Shown here: positions 1-8,011 of the stretch, piece after piece | Layout of the letters: each line of letters begins with the position of its first letter | How positions within the stretch are numbered: the stretch's first letter is position 1 | DNA from: DAOTXK01 sp034435395 | GTDB taxonomy: Bacteria; Chloroflexota; Anaerolineae; Aggregatilineales; Ch27 | DNA: 39,137 nucleotides | Assembly (NCBI GenBank): GCA_034435395.1 | Contig: DAOTXK010000040.1 | Coordinates: 1-39,137, forward strand | Direction: 5' to 3' | Position numbers and translations under genes: made by a program | Notes under the pieces: model-generated | Database searches by the model: none | Told to the model about the DNA's origin: nothing | The model's input: only the letters and a program-made list of their open reading frames with translations

Positions 1-2
1 GG

Positions 3-590
3 GTGGACCCCTATGCGGACCCGGAGCAGGTGCTGGAAGACCGCCTCGATGACGAAACCTTCCGTTCCTTCCTGGAATACGTGATCGGGACCGGCTTTTA
101 CAGCTGGGATCAGGAGAGCGGCATTTACGTTCCCCCCACGGAGGAGCCGGAAGAAGGGCCGATTGTCGAGCGCATCACGGTGACGCTGTACGGCGAAACG
201 CGGGTCCTGAATGCCTTCTCCAACTGGCCGCCGGATGCCTTTTCCAACATCCTGGAGCGCTGCCAGCGCCTGAGCACGGCCCCGGTGCTCTATATCCCGC
301 CGGGGGCCTGGGTCAGCGCCGTCCCGGTGGAGCGGCGCAGCGATATCCCCAGCATGCCCTGGGAGATTTTCGCCGCCAGTTTCCCGGAAGTTGACCTGGC
401 CACCATGACGCTGGACAATCCACGCTGGGCGACTGGCGACCTGGCGCGGGTGGCCTGGGAGATCGCGCGTGCCGGGCGCATGCAGGTCATCGATGGCGAC
501 GCAGCCTACCGGCTGGTGGTGCAGGTGCCGGGCATACAGCCGTATGCCCCTCCCCCGCCGGCTGAGGCGGCCACCGGGGGAGGGTCCTGA
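3..590 (+). CDS. Probable exported protein, 5' end possibly outside the window (partial)
   Basis: Open frame of 195 codons from a GTG at the window edge; the true start is probably upstream, because the visible start has no ribosome-binding site or signal peptide. The C-terminal part (about residues 55-185) resembles the repeated domain of the next gene: a TVTL strand, a Cys-containing helix, an aromatic/Pro stretch, a PRWATGD motif and a closing VVQVPGIQP strand, then a short Pro/Ala/Gly tail. No catalytic motif is visible. The next gene starts 6 bases after the stop, so the two are probably co-transcribed and arose by duplication. Function unknown. Confidence 0.7.
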   Translation: MDPYADPEQVLEDRLDDETFRSFLEYVIGTGFYSWDQESGIYVPPTEEPEEGPIVERITVTLYGETRVLNAFSNWPPDAFSNILERCQRLSTAPVLYIPPGAWVSAVPVERRSDIPSMPWEIFAASFPEVDLATMTLDNPRWATGDLARVAWEIARAGRMQVIDGDAAYRLVVQVPGIQPYAPPPPAEAATGGGS

Positions 591-596
591 CGCGCC

Positions 597-2291
597 ATGG
601 GCGGGACGCATGACCGCGCCGGTCGCGTTCGCCTGGCGGCGGGCCTGGCGCTGGTGATGGGGCTGCTCGCCGCCTGCCAGGGGCCGCCGAGCGCGGCCAC
701 GCCGCTCCCCACCCCGTGGCCCGTTCACTGGGACGAGCGGGCAGCCATCGCCCTCATCCGCGCCGACTGGCTGGTGGAGCCGCTCCCCGACCCGGAATTC
801 GCGGCCCCGGTGCCCCGGTGCACCGTCTTCGGCGACCGGCGCGCCCGCTGGGTCGAGCCGCCGGGCGAGGAGGAAGCTGCCCAGGGCGCGGTGGGCCGCC
901 TGCTGGAAAGCCCGGTGGATGGCGCGCGGCTTGACTCCCTGGCGCAGCTGGTGGCTGCCTCCGGTTTTTTTGGTCTGGAGCCGCTCTACGGCCCCGATAC
1001 CGGCCCTCTGCGCGAACTCACCATCCGGCTGGAGGGCCTGGGCGAGCACACCGTCCGGGTATCCGACTCGGTCGCCGCGCCGGAGGCGTTTGAGGCGCTG
1101 TATGGCCTGTGCGAGTCCCTGCGCAGGCCCGACGAGGCGCAGGAAGTCATCCCCACTGGCGGCTGGATATACGCCTTCCCCCAACGGACGCCCGGCGAGT
1201 TTCACACGGCCTGGCCGGACGACGCGCCCGATTTGCAGAGCTTCGTGGATCAGCCTCGCTGGCTGGACGGCGAGGCCGTGAGTCAGGTCTGGATCGCGGG
1301 GCGCGATCACGGCGCGCGGGCGACCTTCGCCAGCGGCGGCGAGGTGTTCCGGGTGGTGGTCAGGGTGCCGGGCATTTCGCCGGATACGCCCCGCCGCCCC
1401 AGGGACCTCCAGGAGCCGCTGCCGCCCTCGTCGCCGTGGTCCACCGATCCGATGGCCCGCATTTTTTTCGCCCGGTTCACCGGCGGCCTGCCCACGCCGC
1501 ATCGCCACATTGGGGCCAACGCGGTCGATGCCTGCACCATTTTCGGCGACGGGCGTGTCATCGTCAGTGAGCAGCCCATCGGCGAGGTCAGGGTTGGCCA
1601 CCTGTCAGCGCGCCAGTTGACCGGATTCATGACCGGCTGGATCAACACCGGGTTCTTTGATCCCGCCCCCACGCCCGATCCGCGCCAGGCCCCGCCAGCC
1701 GATATCATCGTGCAGGAGGTGACCATCACCCTGAACGATGGCCGCGAAGCGACCCGCATCTACCCGCTGAACACATCATATGCCAGCAACGCCCGTAACC
1801 CCTGCGCCACCCTGACGGCCTTCGCGCCGTTCGTGCCGGAGGAGGGGCAACTGTGGGCGGAAGAGGTCGGCCCGGTGACGCGCTTCGAGGATGATACGAC
1901 GTATGCGCTGGTGCCCTGGCCGGGCGACTATGTTTCGCTGGAAGACCTGGTGTCGCCGCTGTGGGTCGGCGAAGAGGCCGTCGAGGAGGGCGAGGAAACG
2001 CCGGAGGCGGCCCTGGAAACGCTGCGCTTCGCCTGGGGGCATATCCACGGCGGTCAAAGCCGCCCGACGGTGCTGTTTTACCAGCGCGACCTGGCTTATG
2101 CCGTTTATGTCGCCGTGCCCAACGTGACCGTGGTCTACGCCCCGCGCTCCACCGTGCCCGTGCCGCCGACGATCACGCCGTCGATGGACGGCTCGTCGAT
2201 GGAGGAGCCAGCGGCGGAACCTGGGGAAGCGACCACCGCTGAGCCAGCAGCCGACATGACGGCGGAGCCGACCGAGGGGGCTGGCGGTTAG
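597..2291 (+). CDS. Lipoprotein with two copies of an unrecognised extracellular domain
   Basis: 564 residues. The N-terminus is a lipoprotein signal: basic start, hydrophobic stretch, then a lipobox ending at Cys27 (LAAC). Two domain copies follow, each opening with a CTxFGDxR motif (Cys75 and Cys313) and containing a strand rich in T/V and L. The first copy has a PRWLDGE motif and a VVVRVPGISP strand; the second closes with a related VAVPNV strand. The C-terminal 40 residues are a low-complexity Glu/Ala/Thr/Pro tail. The preceding gene carries a third copy of the same domain. The family is not recognised; an envelope-surface structural or binding role is only an inference from the lipid anchor. 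Confidence 0.75.
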   Translation: MGGTHDRAGRVRLAAGLALVMGLLAACQGPPSAATPLPTPWPVHWDERAAIALIRADWLVEPLPDPEFAAPVPRCTVFGDRRARWVEPPGEEEAAQGAVGRLLESPVDGARLDSLAQLVAASGFFGLEPLYGPDTGPLRELTIRLEGLGEHTVRVSDSVAAPEAFEALYGLCESLRRPDEAQEVIPTGGWIYAFPQRTPGEFHTAWPDDAPDLQSFVDQPRWLDGEAVSQVWIAGRDHGARATFASGGEVFRVVVRVPGISPDTPRRPRDLQEPLPPSSPWSTDPMARIFFARFTGGLPTPHRHIGANAVDACTIFGDGRVIVSEQPIGEVRVGHLSARQLTGFMTGWINTGFFDPAPTPDPRQAPPADIIVQEVTITLNDGREATRIYPLNTSYASNARNPCATLTAFAPFVPEEGQLWAEEVGPVTRFEDDTTYALVPWPGDYVSLEDLVSPLWVGEEAVEEGEETPEAALETLRFAWGHIHGGQSRPTVLFYQRDLAYAVYVAVPNVTVVYAPRSTVPVPPTITPSMDGSSMEEPAAEPGEATTAEPAADMTAEPTEGAGG

Positions 2292-2334
2292 CCTGCGCAA
2301 ACTATGATGGCGGGTGGGGGGCGCTCCCCAAACA

Positions 2335-2362
2335 AAAACACCCGGTCAAGGTCGGGTGTTTT
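2335..2362. terminator. Bidirectional intrinsic terminator
   Basis: A perfect 10-bp stem (2335-2344 with 2353-2362) closes an 8-base loop. On the plus strand the 3' arm ends in TTTT, ending the lipoprotein unit. On the minus strand it gives TTTTT just downstream of tRNA-Leu. One hairpin therefore serves two convergent transcripts. Confidence 0.85.
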
Positions 2363-2367
2363 GGGTA

Positions 2368-2452
2368 TGCCGAAGGTGGGAGTCGAACCCACACCCCCGG
2401 AATGGGGACTACGCCCTGAACGTAGCGCGTCTGCCAATTCCGCCACTTCGGC
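2368..2452 (-). tRNA. tRNA-Leu(CAG)
   Basis: 85-nt class II tRNA on the minus strand. The acceptor stem pairs GCCGAAG with CTTCGGC, the discriminator is A (position 2368), and the T-arm carries GGTTCGACTCC. The anticodon stem CTACG/CGTAG closes the loop TTCAGGG, giving anticodon CAG (plus-strand 2416-2418) for CUG. The long variable arm fits leucine. CCA is not encoded. CUG is very common in the surrounding genes. Confidence 0.95.
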
Positions 2453-2464
2453 GAGGTGTACCAA

Positions 2465-2493
2465 ATTGTAGTCTGCCAGGGGGTGTCTGTCAA
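2465..2493 (-). promoter_or_regulatory. Sigma-70 type promoter of tRNA-Leu
   Basis: On the minus strand, TTGACA (2488-2493) is separated by 17 bases from TACAAT (2465-2470). The hexamers end 12 bases before the mature tRNA 5' end. Confidence 0.85.
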
Positions 2494-2546
2494 GAGCGCC
2501 GCCTTTTCCGGCGCATTTCATCGTAGGGGCGGATTGGTGCGTAAGT

Positions 2547-2650
2547 CCTCACTCCCAGAACGCCTCCAACCCCGGCCCTTCCCCCAGAACGGGGGAAGGG
2601 AGTCGGCAGGCGCAAAAGTCCCCTCTCTGCTTGCGGAGAGGGGAGTGAGG
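2547..2650. repeat. Composite palindromic intergenic element
   Basis: Outer inverted repeats of 10 bases (2547-2556 and 2641-2650) enclose a perfect 10-bp hairpin with a 5-base loop (2576-2585/2591-2600) and an 8-bp hairpin (2620-2627/2636-2643) that overlaps the outer right arm. No coding potential is seen. It resembles a dispersed REP/MITE-like element, but copy number cannot be judged from this window. Confidence 0.45.
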
Positions 2651-2717
2651 GGTGAGGTAAAAGCCATTTTCAGGTACGGACCTCTTCTTATCCCTAAAAA
2701 TGCGCCCGCCTTTCCAC

Positions 2718-4544
2718 CTATTCGACCGGCAGCCCTTCCATTCGCATAATGATCAGCGCATTGGTGGTTGGGCAGGGGCCGGGCCGCAGCCGGTAGTCGA
2801 ACTGCATCCGTCCCTCCGCCACCGTCTCCTTGAAGTGATAGTTCGATAACTGCGGGATGTCCTCCGCCAGGTTCACCAGTTCCAGGTCGTGGGTGGCCAG
2901 CAGGCCGGTCCCGCCGCCCTCGGCCAGCGCCCGGAGGTACGCCCGGCTTCCAATAAGTCGCTCGCGGTTGTTGGTGCCCTGGAAGATCTCGTCGATCAGG
3001 AACAGCAGAGGAAGGGCATCATCCGCTGTCAGGGCTTCCAGCAGGGCTTTGAGCCGCTTGACTTCCGCGTAAAAGTACGAGATGCCGTCCGTGACCGAAT
3101 CGGTGACCTGAATGGCCGTGAACAGCCGGAAGAGCGACACGTGCAGCCAGCCGGCGTTGACCGGCCCGCCAGCATAGGCCAGCCGCAGGTTCACCCCGAC
3201 CGTCCGCAGGAAGGAGCTTTTGCCGGCCATGTTGGAGCCGGTGATGATCGCCACCTCGCCCCGCTTCAGGGTGAAGTCGTTGCACACCTTTTGAGGATAA
3301 GGGATCAGCGGGTGGCCCAGATCGCGCCCGCGTAAGGCCGTTTCGCCCCCCTCGGCGGTCACCTCCGGGAGGGTATATTCCGGGTTCAGATAGGCGAAGT
3401 TGGCCAGCGAGTTGAGCGCCTCCAGCTCAAACCACACATCCAGCCAGGCGGGCAGGCGCTCGGCCACATCAGCCTTGAGCTGGTTGAGGCGGTAGGCGAC
3501 GATCAGGTCCCAGGGCATGACGACGTTGACGGCCAGCCACAGGAACGGGTTGCCCTGCACGCTGGCTGCCGCGGCCACCCGGTTGATCCGCCGCAGGGCC
3601 GTGCCGGGACGGGCCTCGCCGCCCAGCGGGGCGCACAACGCCTTCAACCGCTCGTGCCTGGTGTAGGGATAACGTTCCAGGAAGCCGAGCACGGCGCGCA
3701 ACTTACGCAGGGCGTCGGCCAGGTACAGCGTGTCCTGAAACAGGTTCGCGAAGGCCCGCCGCTGCGACCCAAAAACCGCCGCATAAAACAGCAAGGTCAC
3801 GGGCCACAGCGGTGGCAGTGCGCGGGCCGTGTGCAGCGCAAACAGGGCGATGTTGGCCGCCGCCAGCAGCAGCAGGACGATCAGCCAGGGCCGCAGGGTG
3901 GCGGGCGGGAGACGGCTTTCCAGCCAGGTCAGCAGCCGTCGGCCTTCCCACTCCTCGTTGATGTCCGTCGAGGCCAGCGCCGCCGCCAGCGTCAGCCGGT
4001 CGCGGAAGCCCGTCAGGGGCGTCAACTCGCGGACGAGCGCCTGTCGGCGTTCGATGGTCTCCTGATCAGGTCTGGTGTCCAGCAACCAGTCCCGCAGCCG
4101 CTGACTGCCCTCGCGGCTGATGGCGGTATCGAGCAGGCGATGGATGGACCGCTCGCCGACCAGATCGAGATCGCGGGCGAACGGGTGATCGTCGGGCGGG
4201 AGAGCGGCGCGCCCCCTGGGTAGGCCATCCCAGTCGAGGGTGAGGCGGGCCATATGCGTCCGTTTGATGCCCAGCCAGACCTCATGAGCCTGGATGCTCC
4301 GGGCGACCCGTCGATGGCCCCGCACCACGAGGCCGAACGTCCCCACCAGCCCTCCCGTCAGGATCAGGCCCGGCCCCGTCCCGGCCCAGAAGTACACGGC
4401 CCACAAGATCGGCGCGCCGATAAAAAACAGCAACAACCGGACCGTCGAATAACGGTCGCTGAGGCGGCGGAGCGCCGTCAGTCGCTTTTCCAGCCGCCGG
4501 GCCTGGCGGTCCAACGCCCATAACCGGGTCTGTTTGCTGTTCAC
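2718..4544 (-). CDS. Membrane-anchored MutS-family ATPase
   Basis: 608 residues from ATG at 4544. The C-terminal third is a MutS ABC-type ATPase: Walker A GSNMAGKSS (about residue 432), Walker B LLFLIDEIFQGTNN (about 515) and a LLATHD switch. The middle resembles MutS core helices. The N-terminal mismatch-reading domain of MutS1 is absent. Instead there are hydrophobic stretches near residues 38-75 and 217-255 that look like transmembrane hairpins. There is no C-terminal Smr nuclease, so it is not MutS2. Membrane-associated MutS homologues of this architecture occur in several phyla with no settled role. It diverges from the PHP gene. Classical mismatch repair is unlikely without the reading domain. 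Confidence 0.85.
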   Translation of the reverse strand: MNSKQTRLWALDRQARRLEKRLTALRRLSDRYSTVRLLLFFIGAPILWAVYFWAGTGPGLILTGGLVGTFGLVVRGHRRVARSIQAHEVWLGIKRTHMARLTLDWDGLPRGRAALPPDDHPFARDLDLVGERSIHRLLDTAISREGSQRLRDWLLDTRPDQETIERRQALVRELTPLTGFRDRLTLAAALASTDINEEWEGRRLLTWLESRLPPATLRPWLIVLLLLAAANIALFALHTARALPPLWPVTLLFYAAVFGSQRRAFANLFQDTLYLADALRKLRAVLGFLERYPYTRHERLKALCAPLGGEARPGTALRRINRVAAAASVQGNPFLWLAVNVVMPWDLIVAYRLNQLKADVAERLPAWLDVWFELEALNSLANFAYLNPEYTLPEVTAEGGETALRGRDLGHPLIPYPQKVCNDFTLKRGEVAIITGSNMAGKSSFLRTVGVNLRLAYAGGPVNAGWLHVSLFRLFTAIQVTDSVTDGISYFYAEVKRLKALLEALTADDALPLLFLIDEIFQGTNNRERLIGSRAYLRALAEGGGTGLLATHDLELVNLAEDIPQLSNYHFKETVAEGRMQFDYRLRPGPCPTTNALIIMRMEGLPVE

Positions 4545-4622
4545 GGGCCTTCCTCTGCGGCGGCCATCCTGTGGGCACTGGTTCTGCCGCTGCCTTTTTG
4601 CTCCCCTCGGACCTGGTCGGGT

Positions 4623-4631
4623 ATTATAACA
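4623..4631 (-). promoter_or_regulatory. Extended -10 promoter for the MutS-like gene
   Basis: On the minus strand a TGTTATAAT extended -10 lies 79 bases upstream of the start codon. No good -35 is seen at 17 bases. On the opposite strand TTGCTC (4598-4603) and TATTAT (4622-4627), 18 bases apart, could drive the divergent PHP gene, so the two promoters would overlap. Confidence 0.45.
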
Positions 4632-4680
4632 GCTCGCGGGTCGTACTTTATATGGGGAAAACCGGACTGGAGCGCGGCTG

Positions 4681-5784
4681 GTGTACGAATACGTCGGCGA
4701 TTTTCACCTGCATACCACCTACTCCGACGGCTCACAACCGCACGATGTCATCGCGGCGGCGGCCATCCGCGCCGGGCTGGATTTTGTGGTCACCACCGAT
4801 CACAACGTTCGGGTCGGGGGCGTTGAAGGGTATTACCGACATCAGAACAGACGGGAAGTGCTGCTGTTGACGGGAGAAGAGGTCAACGACATGGTGCGGC
4901 CGTCGCCGGGCAACCATCTGCTGGTGTATGGGGCGGACGAGATGGCCCCCCAGGCCCAGGGGCGGCATCCTCAGGACGCGCTCGACGCCGTGAACCAGGC
5001 CGGTGGCTGGGCCTTTCTCGCCCATCCCACCGACCGGGCGGTCCCCTGGGCGGGCGAGGACGCCTACGCCTGGGAGGACTGGGATATCTTCGGCTACCGG
5101 GGACTGGAACTGTGGAATTATATGTCTTCCATCAAGACGTTGATGTCCCATCCGGCGGCGGGCGTGCGGACCATTGTTGATCCGGCGGGCGCGATGGTCG
5201 GGCCGGAGCCGGAGACGCTGGCCCTGTGGGATGGCCTGCTCCGCCAGGGGCTGCGCGTCGCCGTGATCGGGAATTCAGACGCGCATGGGGCGGTGGTGGG
5301 GAGAGGGCCGTTGCGGAAGACGATCTTTCCCTACACGTTTCTCTTCCGCTGCGTCCACACGCATGTGTTGCTCGACGGGCCGCTGACGGGCGACTGGGAG
5401 GCCGACGGAGCTGCCCTGTACCGGGCCATCGCCGGGGGAAGGGCTTTTGTGGGTTATGGCCTGCCGGGCGACCCCCGTGGCTTTCGCTTTGAGGCGCAGC
5501 TTCGCGCGAGCGGCCCCGGCTCGCTCAGGACCGGCCCAACGCCGGTCGCCGCCATGGGCGATGTCGTGGCGCTGAGGGCGGTCGTCAGGCTGCGCGTGAC
5601 GGCCCCCGCAGAGGCGCGTCTGCGCCTGGTCCGGGACGGCGCGACCGTTGCCGAGGCAATCGGGCAAGCGCTCACCTATGTGCCGGAGCGCCCCGGCGCT
5701 TATCGGGTGGAGGTCTGGAAGCCCTATCGGGGCCGCGAGCGGGGCTGGATTTTCAGCAATCCGATCTACCTGTCGGTGGAATAA
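4681..5784 (+). CDS. PHP-domain metal-dependent phosphoesterase
   Basis: 367 residues from a GTG start; the codon is weakly preceded by a GGAG. PHP metal ligands are visible in order: FHLHTTYSDGS (His9, His11), TTDHN, TGEEVN, FLAHPT and a late GNSDAHG. This is the layout of stand-alone PHP phosphoesterases that hydrolyse phosphate esters or nucleotides with a Zn/Mn/Fe centre. The last 90 residues look like a beta-sandwich (VVRLRVTAPAEARLRLV, then PGAYRVEVW), as in CehA/McbA-type PHP proteins with an appended domain. No signal peptide, so cytoplasmic. Substrate unknown. It may share a divergent promoter region with the MutS-like gene. Confidence 0.85.
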   Translation: MYEYVGDFHLHTTYSDGSQPHDVIAAAAIRAGLDFVVTTDHNVRVGGVEGYYRHQNRREVLLLTGEEVNDMVRPSPGNHLLVYGADEMAPQAQGRHPQDALDAVNQAGGWAFLAHPTDRAVPWAGEDAYAWEDWDIFGYRGLELWNYMSSIKTLMSHPAAGVRTIVDPAGAMVGPEPETLALWDGLLRQGLRVAVIGNSDAHGAVVGRGPLRKTIFPYTFLFRCVHTHVLLDGPLTGDWEADGAALYRAIAGGRAFVGYGLPGDPRGFRFEAQLRASGPGSLRTGPTPVAAMGDVVALRAVVRLRVTAPAEARLRLVRDGATVAEAIGQALTYVPERPGAYRVEVWKPYRGRERGWIFSNPIYLSVE

Positions 5785-6033
5785 GCGGCGCGTCCCCTGG
5801 GTGTCCCACTCGGCGAAGGGATTATTAGGGAGGCGTTAGAATCTTCTGGCAGCCCTGTACGCCGGGACAAAGATCAATTATAGTGGACAAAATATGTACA
5901 TTTGCGCGTCGGGTGTGAGCGATCGTTGGGACGGCGACGGAGGTGGTGTGAGGGTTGAATGCGCCTGACCTGCTGCTGGCGACAGGCCCGGCGTGGGCCT
6001 GAGTTGTCCAGGACAGTTATGGGAGGAAGATAG
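5785..6033 (+). promoter_or_regulatory. Structured 5' leader of the antiporter, riboswitch candidate
   Basis: A 249-base leader without a gene. The distal part folds strongly: CAGGCCC/GGGCCTG closes a GGCGT loop (about 5985-6003), and flanking GACA and TGTCC/GGACA segments can pair in alternative, mutually exclusive ways. A strong GGGAGGA ribosome-binding site sits at about 6020-6026. Known cation-transporter leaders include the Li+ (nhaA-I, nhaA-II), Na+, Mn2+ (yybP-ykoY) and c-di-AMP (ydaO) classes. I cannot assign this one by eye. An AT-rich segment with TATAGT near 5879 may hold the promoter. Confidence 0.4.
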
Positions 6034-7276
6034 ATGTCACCATTCTTGCAACTTGCCCTTTCCCTGGTCGTGATTATTATCGCTGCCAAGCTTGGCGGCT
6101 ATCTCAGCTATCGGCTGGGACAACCGTCGGTGTTGGGTGAGCTGCTGGTCGGTCTGTTGTTAGGGCCGTCGCTGCTGGACGTGCTCCACTTACCCTTTTT
6201 CACCGACGCTCACCTGAGCGAAACCGTCCGCGAGCTGGCTGAGTTCGGCGTGCTGCTGCTGATGTTCATCGCCGGGCTGGAGCTGCACCTCTCCGATCTG
6301 GCCAAATCCGGCAAGGTCTCGGTGTTGGCGGGGGTGCTGGGCGTGGTGACGCCGCTGCTGATGGGCTTTGGCCTGGCGCGCCTGTTCGGCGTGGACAGCG
6401 ACGGCGCGATCTTCATCGGCCTGATCCTGTCGGCGACCAGCGTCAGCATCTCGGCGCAGACGTTGATCGAACTGCATGCGTTGCGCAGCCGGGTGGGGGT
6501 CAGCCTGTTGGGGTCAGCGGTATTTGACGACATCCTGGTCGTGCTGGGGCTGTCGGTTTTTGTCGCCCTGGTGATCGGGGGGACGGCTGACCTGGGCGGA
6601 ATCGCCGGCATCATCCTGCAAATGGCCGCTTTTCTGGTGGTGGCGTCGCTGTTAGGTTTCTGGCTGCTGCCGACGCGGTTAAGTCGCTGGGTGGATAAAC
6701 TCCCCATCAGCCAGGGCCTGATCGCCTTTGTGTTCACCATGATGCTGGTGTATAGCTGGTCGGCGGAAGTGTTGGGCAATATGGCGGCCATCACGGGGGC
6801 TTTCCTGGCAGGGCTGATCTTCGGGCGCAGCCCGCTCAAAGATCGCATCGAGATGGGCATGTCCACCCTCGCCTATGGGTTGTTCGTGCCCATTTTTTTT
6901 CGTCAATATCGGGCTGTCCGCTAATGTCCGCTCGCTAGGCGGGGAAAGCCTGTTATTCATGCTGGCGATGACGGCGATTGCCATTGTCAGCAAGATCGTG
7001 GGAGCGGGCCTGGGCGGGCGGCTGGGCGGCCTCACCAATCGGGAAGCGTTGCAGCTGGGCGTCGGGATGATGTCGCGCGGCGAAGTCGGGTTGATTGTCG
7101 TGACGGTCGGAATCGATAACGGGATTATCGGCTCGGACATTTTTGCGGCAATCGTCGGCGTGGTGATCCTGACGACCTTTCTCACACCGCCGTTGCTGCG
7201 CAGCTTGTTTGCCAATACCACACCAGAATCCTCAGCCAGACCGGCCACAGAAGCAACCGTAGGAGAGACATCATGA
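6034..7276 (+). CDS. CPA2-family Na+(K+)/H+ antiporter, interrupted by a +1 frameshift
   Basis: Two overlapping frames encode one protein. The first runs 6034-6924; the rest continues in another frame to 7276. The break is in eight consecutive T (6893-6900): removing one T gives ...VPIFFVNIGLSANV... and an uninterrupted protein of 413 residues, the normal length. Family marks are multiple membrane helices, LLLMFIAGLEL, the paired acidic ion-binding residues VFDD (Asp165, Asp166) and a late MMSRGEVGLIV. Members exchange Na+ or K+ for protons. As written the first product stops at 296 residues and lacks the last helices. It may be a sequencing error, a true mutation, or slippage on the homopolymer. 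The PII-like gene overlaps its stop (ATGA). Confidence 0.85.
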
Positions 7277-7662
7277 GACAAATGGTGATGATGGTCTTAA
7301 ACAACCCGGACCACTGCATGACCTTGCTGGAAGCCTGGGAAGCCGCTGGCGCGCCCGGCATCACCATCCTGGAAAGCACCGGGCTGATCCGCCTGCGCGG
7401 CGCGGGCATGCGCGACGATGTGCCCTTGATGCCCAGTCTGTTTGAGATGATGCGGGGCCGGGAGGAGCATCACCGCACCATCTTCACGGTGGTGGAGGAC
7501 GAAGCGCAGGCTCAGGCGGTGATCGCGGCGACCGAGGAGGTCTTCCGAACGCTGGACGAGGAAGGCCACGACAACAGCGGGGTGTTGTTTGTGGTGCCGG
7601 TGACGGAGACCCGTCACTTTACCACGGCCAGGGCCAGGCGCAGGCTGCAAGAGCGTTCATAG
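7273..7662 (+). CDS. PII-like signalling protein coupled to the antiporter
   Basis: 129 residues. The ATG overlaps the antiporter stop, so translation is probably coupled. The layout fits the ferredoxin-like PII/PII-like superfamily: an opening strand (MVMMVLNN), a helix with AWEAAGAPGITILESTGL, a long flexible T-loop-like segment with basic and acidic residues, a strand (RTIFTVV), a second helix (AQAQAVIAATEEVF) and a final strand (SGVLFVVPV). The classical uridylylated Tyr51 loop of GlnB is not evident. PII-like proteins next to transporters (such as SbtB with SbtA) bind nucleotides and gate the transporter. Control of the antiporter is therefore likely but inferred. Confidence 0.75.
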   Translation: MRQMVMMVLNNPDHCMTLLEAWEAAGAPGITILESTGLIRLRGAGMRDDVPLMPSLFEMMRGREEHHRTIFTVVEDEAQAQAVIAATEEVFRTLDEEGHDNSGVLFVVPVTETRHFTTARARRRLQERS

Positions 7663-7751
7663 GGCAGGAGTCGCAAGGGGGTGGGGTTCTCCGCCTGGCG
7701 CTTTGGGCCTTGCCCCCTCATGACCCTCCGTTTTTCCGTTCCGCCTGACCC

Positions 7752-7780
7752 TTGACTCCGTCCGGCCCCCTGTCTATAAT
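7752..7780 (+). promoter_or_regulatory. Strong sigma-70 type promoter of rplJL
   Basis: TTGACT (7752-7757) and TATAAT (7775-7780) are separated by exactly 17 bases. The predicted start, near 7787, leaves a leader of about 225 bases before rplJ. Confidence 0.9.
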
Positions 7781-7786
7781 CCCCCC

Positions 7787-7964
7787 AATTCAGGCAAACA
7801 ATCGGACTTTGCCGCAGACAGCAGGTGCCCGGAAGACGGCGTCTTCCCCAGGGCTTAATCTCCTGCCGAGGCCAGGGTATGCGAACCCACGCGATTTCCA
7901 CGCCGCCCGGCGGCGTGAAAAGCGTCGGCCTTTGCGGGTACGGTCTGCAAAGGCCGATTTGTTT
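7787..7964 (+). ncRNA. Ribosomal protein L10 leader with attenuator-like terminator
   Basis: Between promoter and rplJ, the stretch around 7855-7876 carries the CTTAATCTCCTGCCGAGG signature typical of L10 leaders, to which the L10(L12)4 complex binds. Downstream, a perfect 11-bp stem (7925-7935/7947-7957) is followed by TTTGTTT (7958-7964), an intrinsic terminator lying before the gene. An L10-dependent attenuation mechanism is established for rplJL of Bacillus subtilis; the same logic is inferred here. The signature match is from memory, not a covariance search. Confidence 0.75.
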
Positions 7965-8011
7965 GTCCGAGGATCGCAGGCCGTTTCCGACGAGTAAAGG
8001 AGGCCGGACTC

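Noticed and set aside
7663..7745. Possible terminator after the PII-like gene
   Set aside because: Only a GGGGG/CCCCC pairing is seen, with a large loop and no adjoining T-tract.
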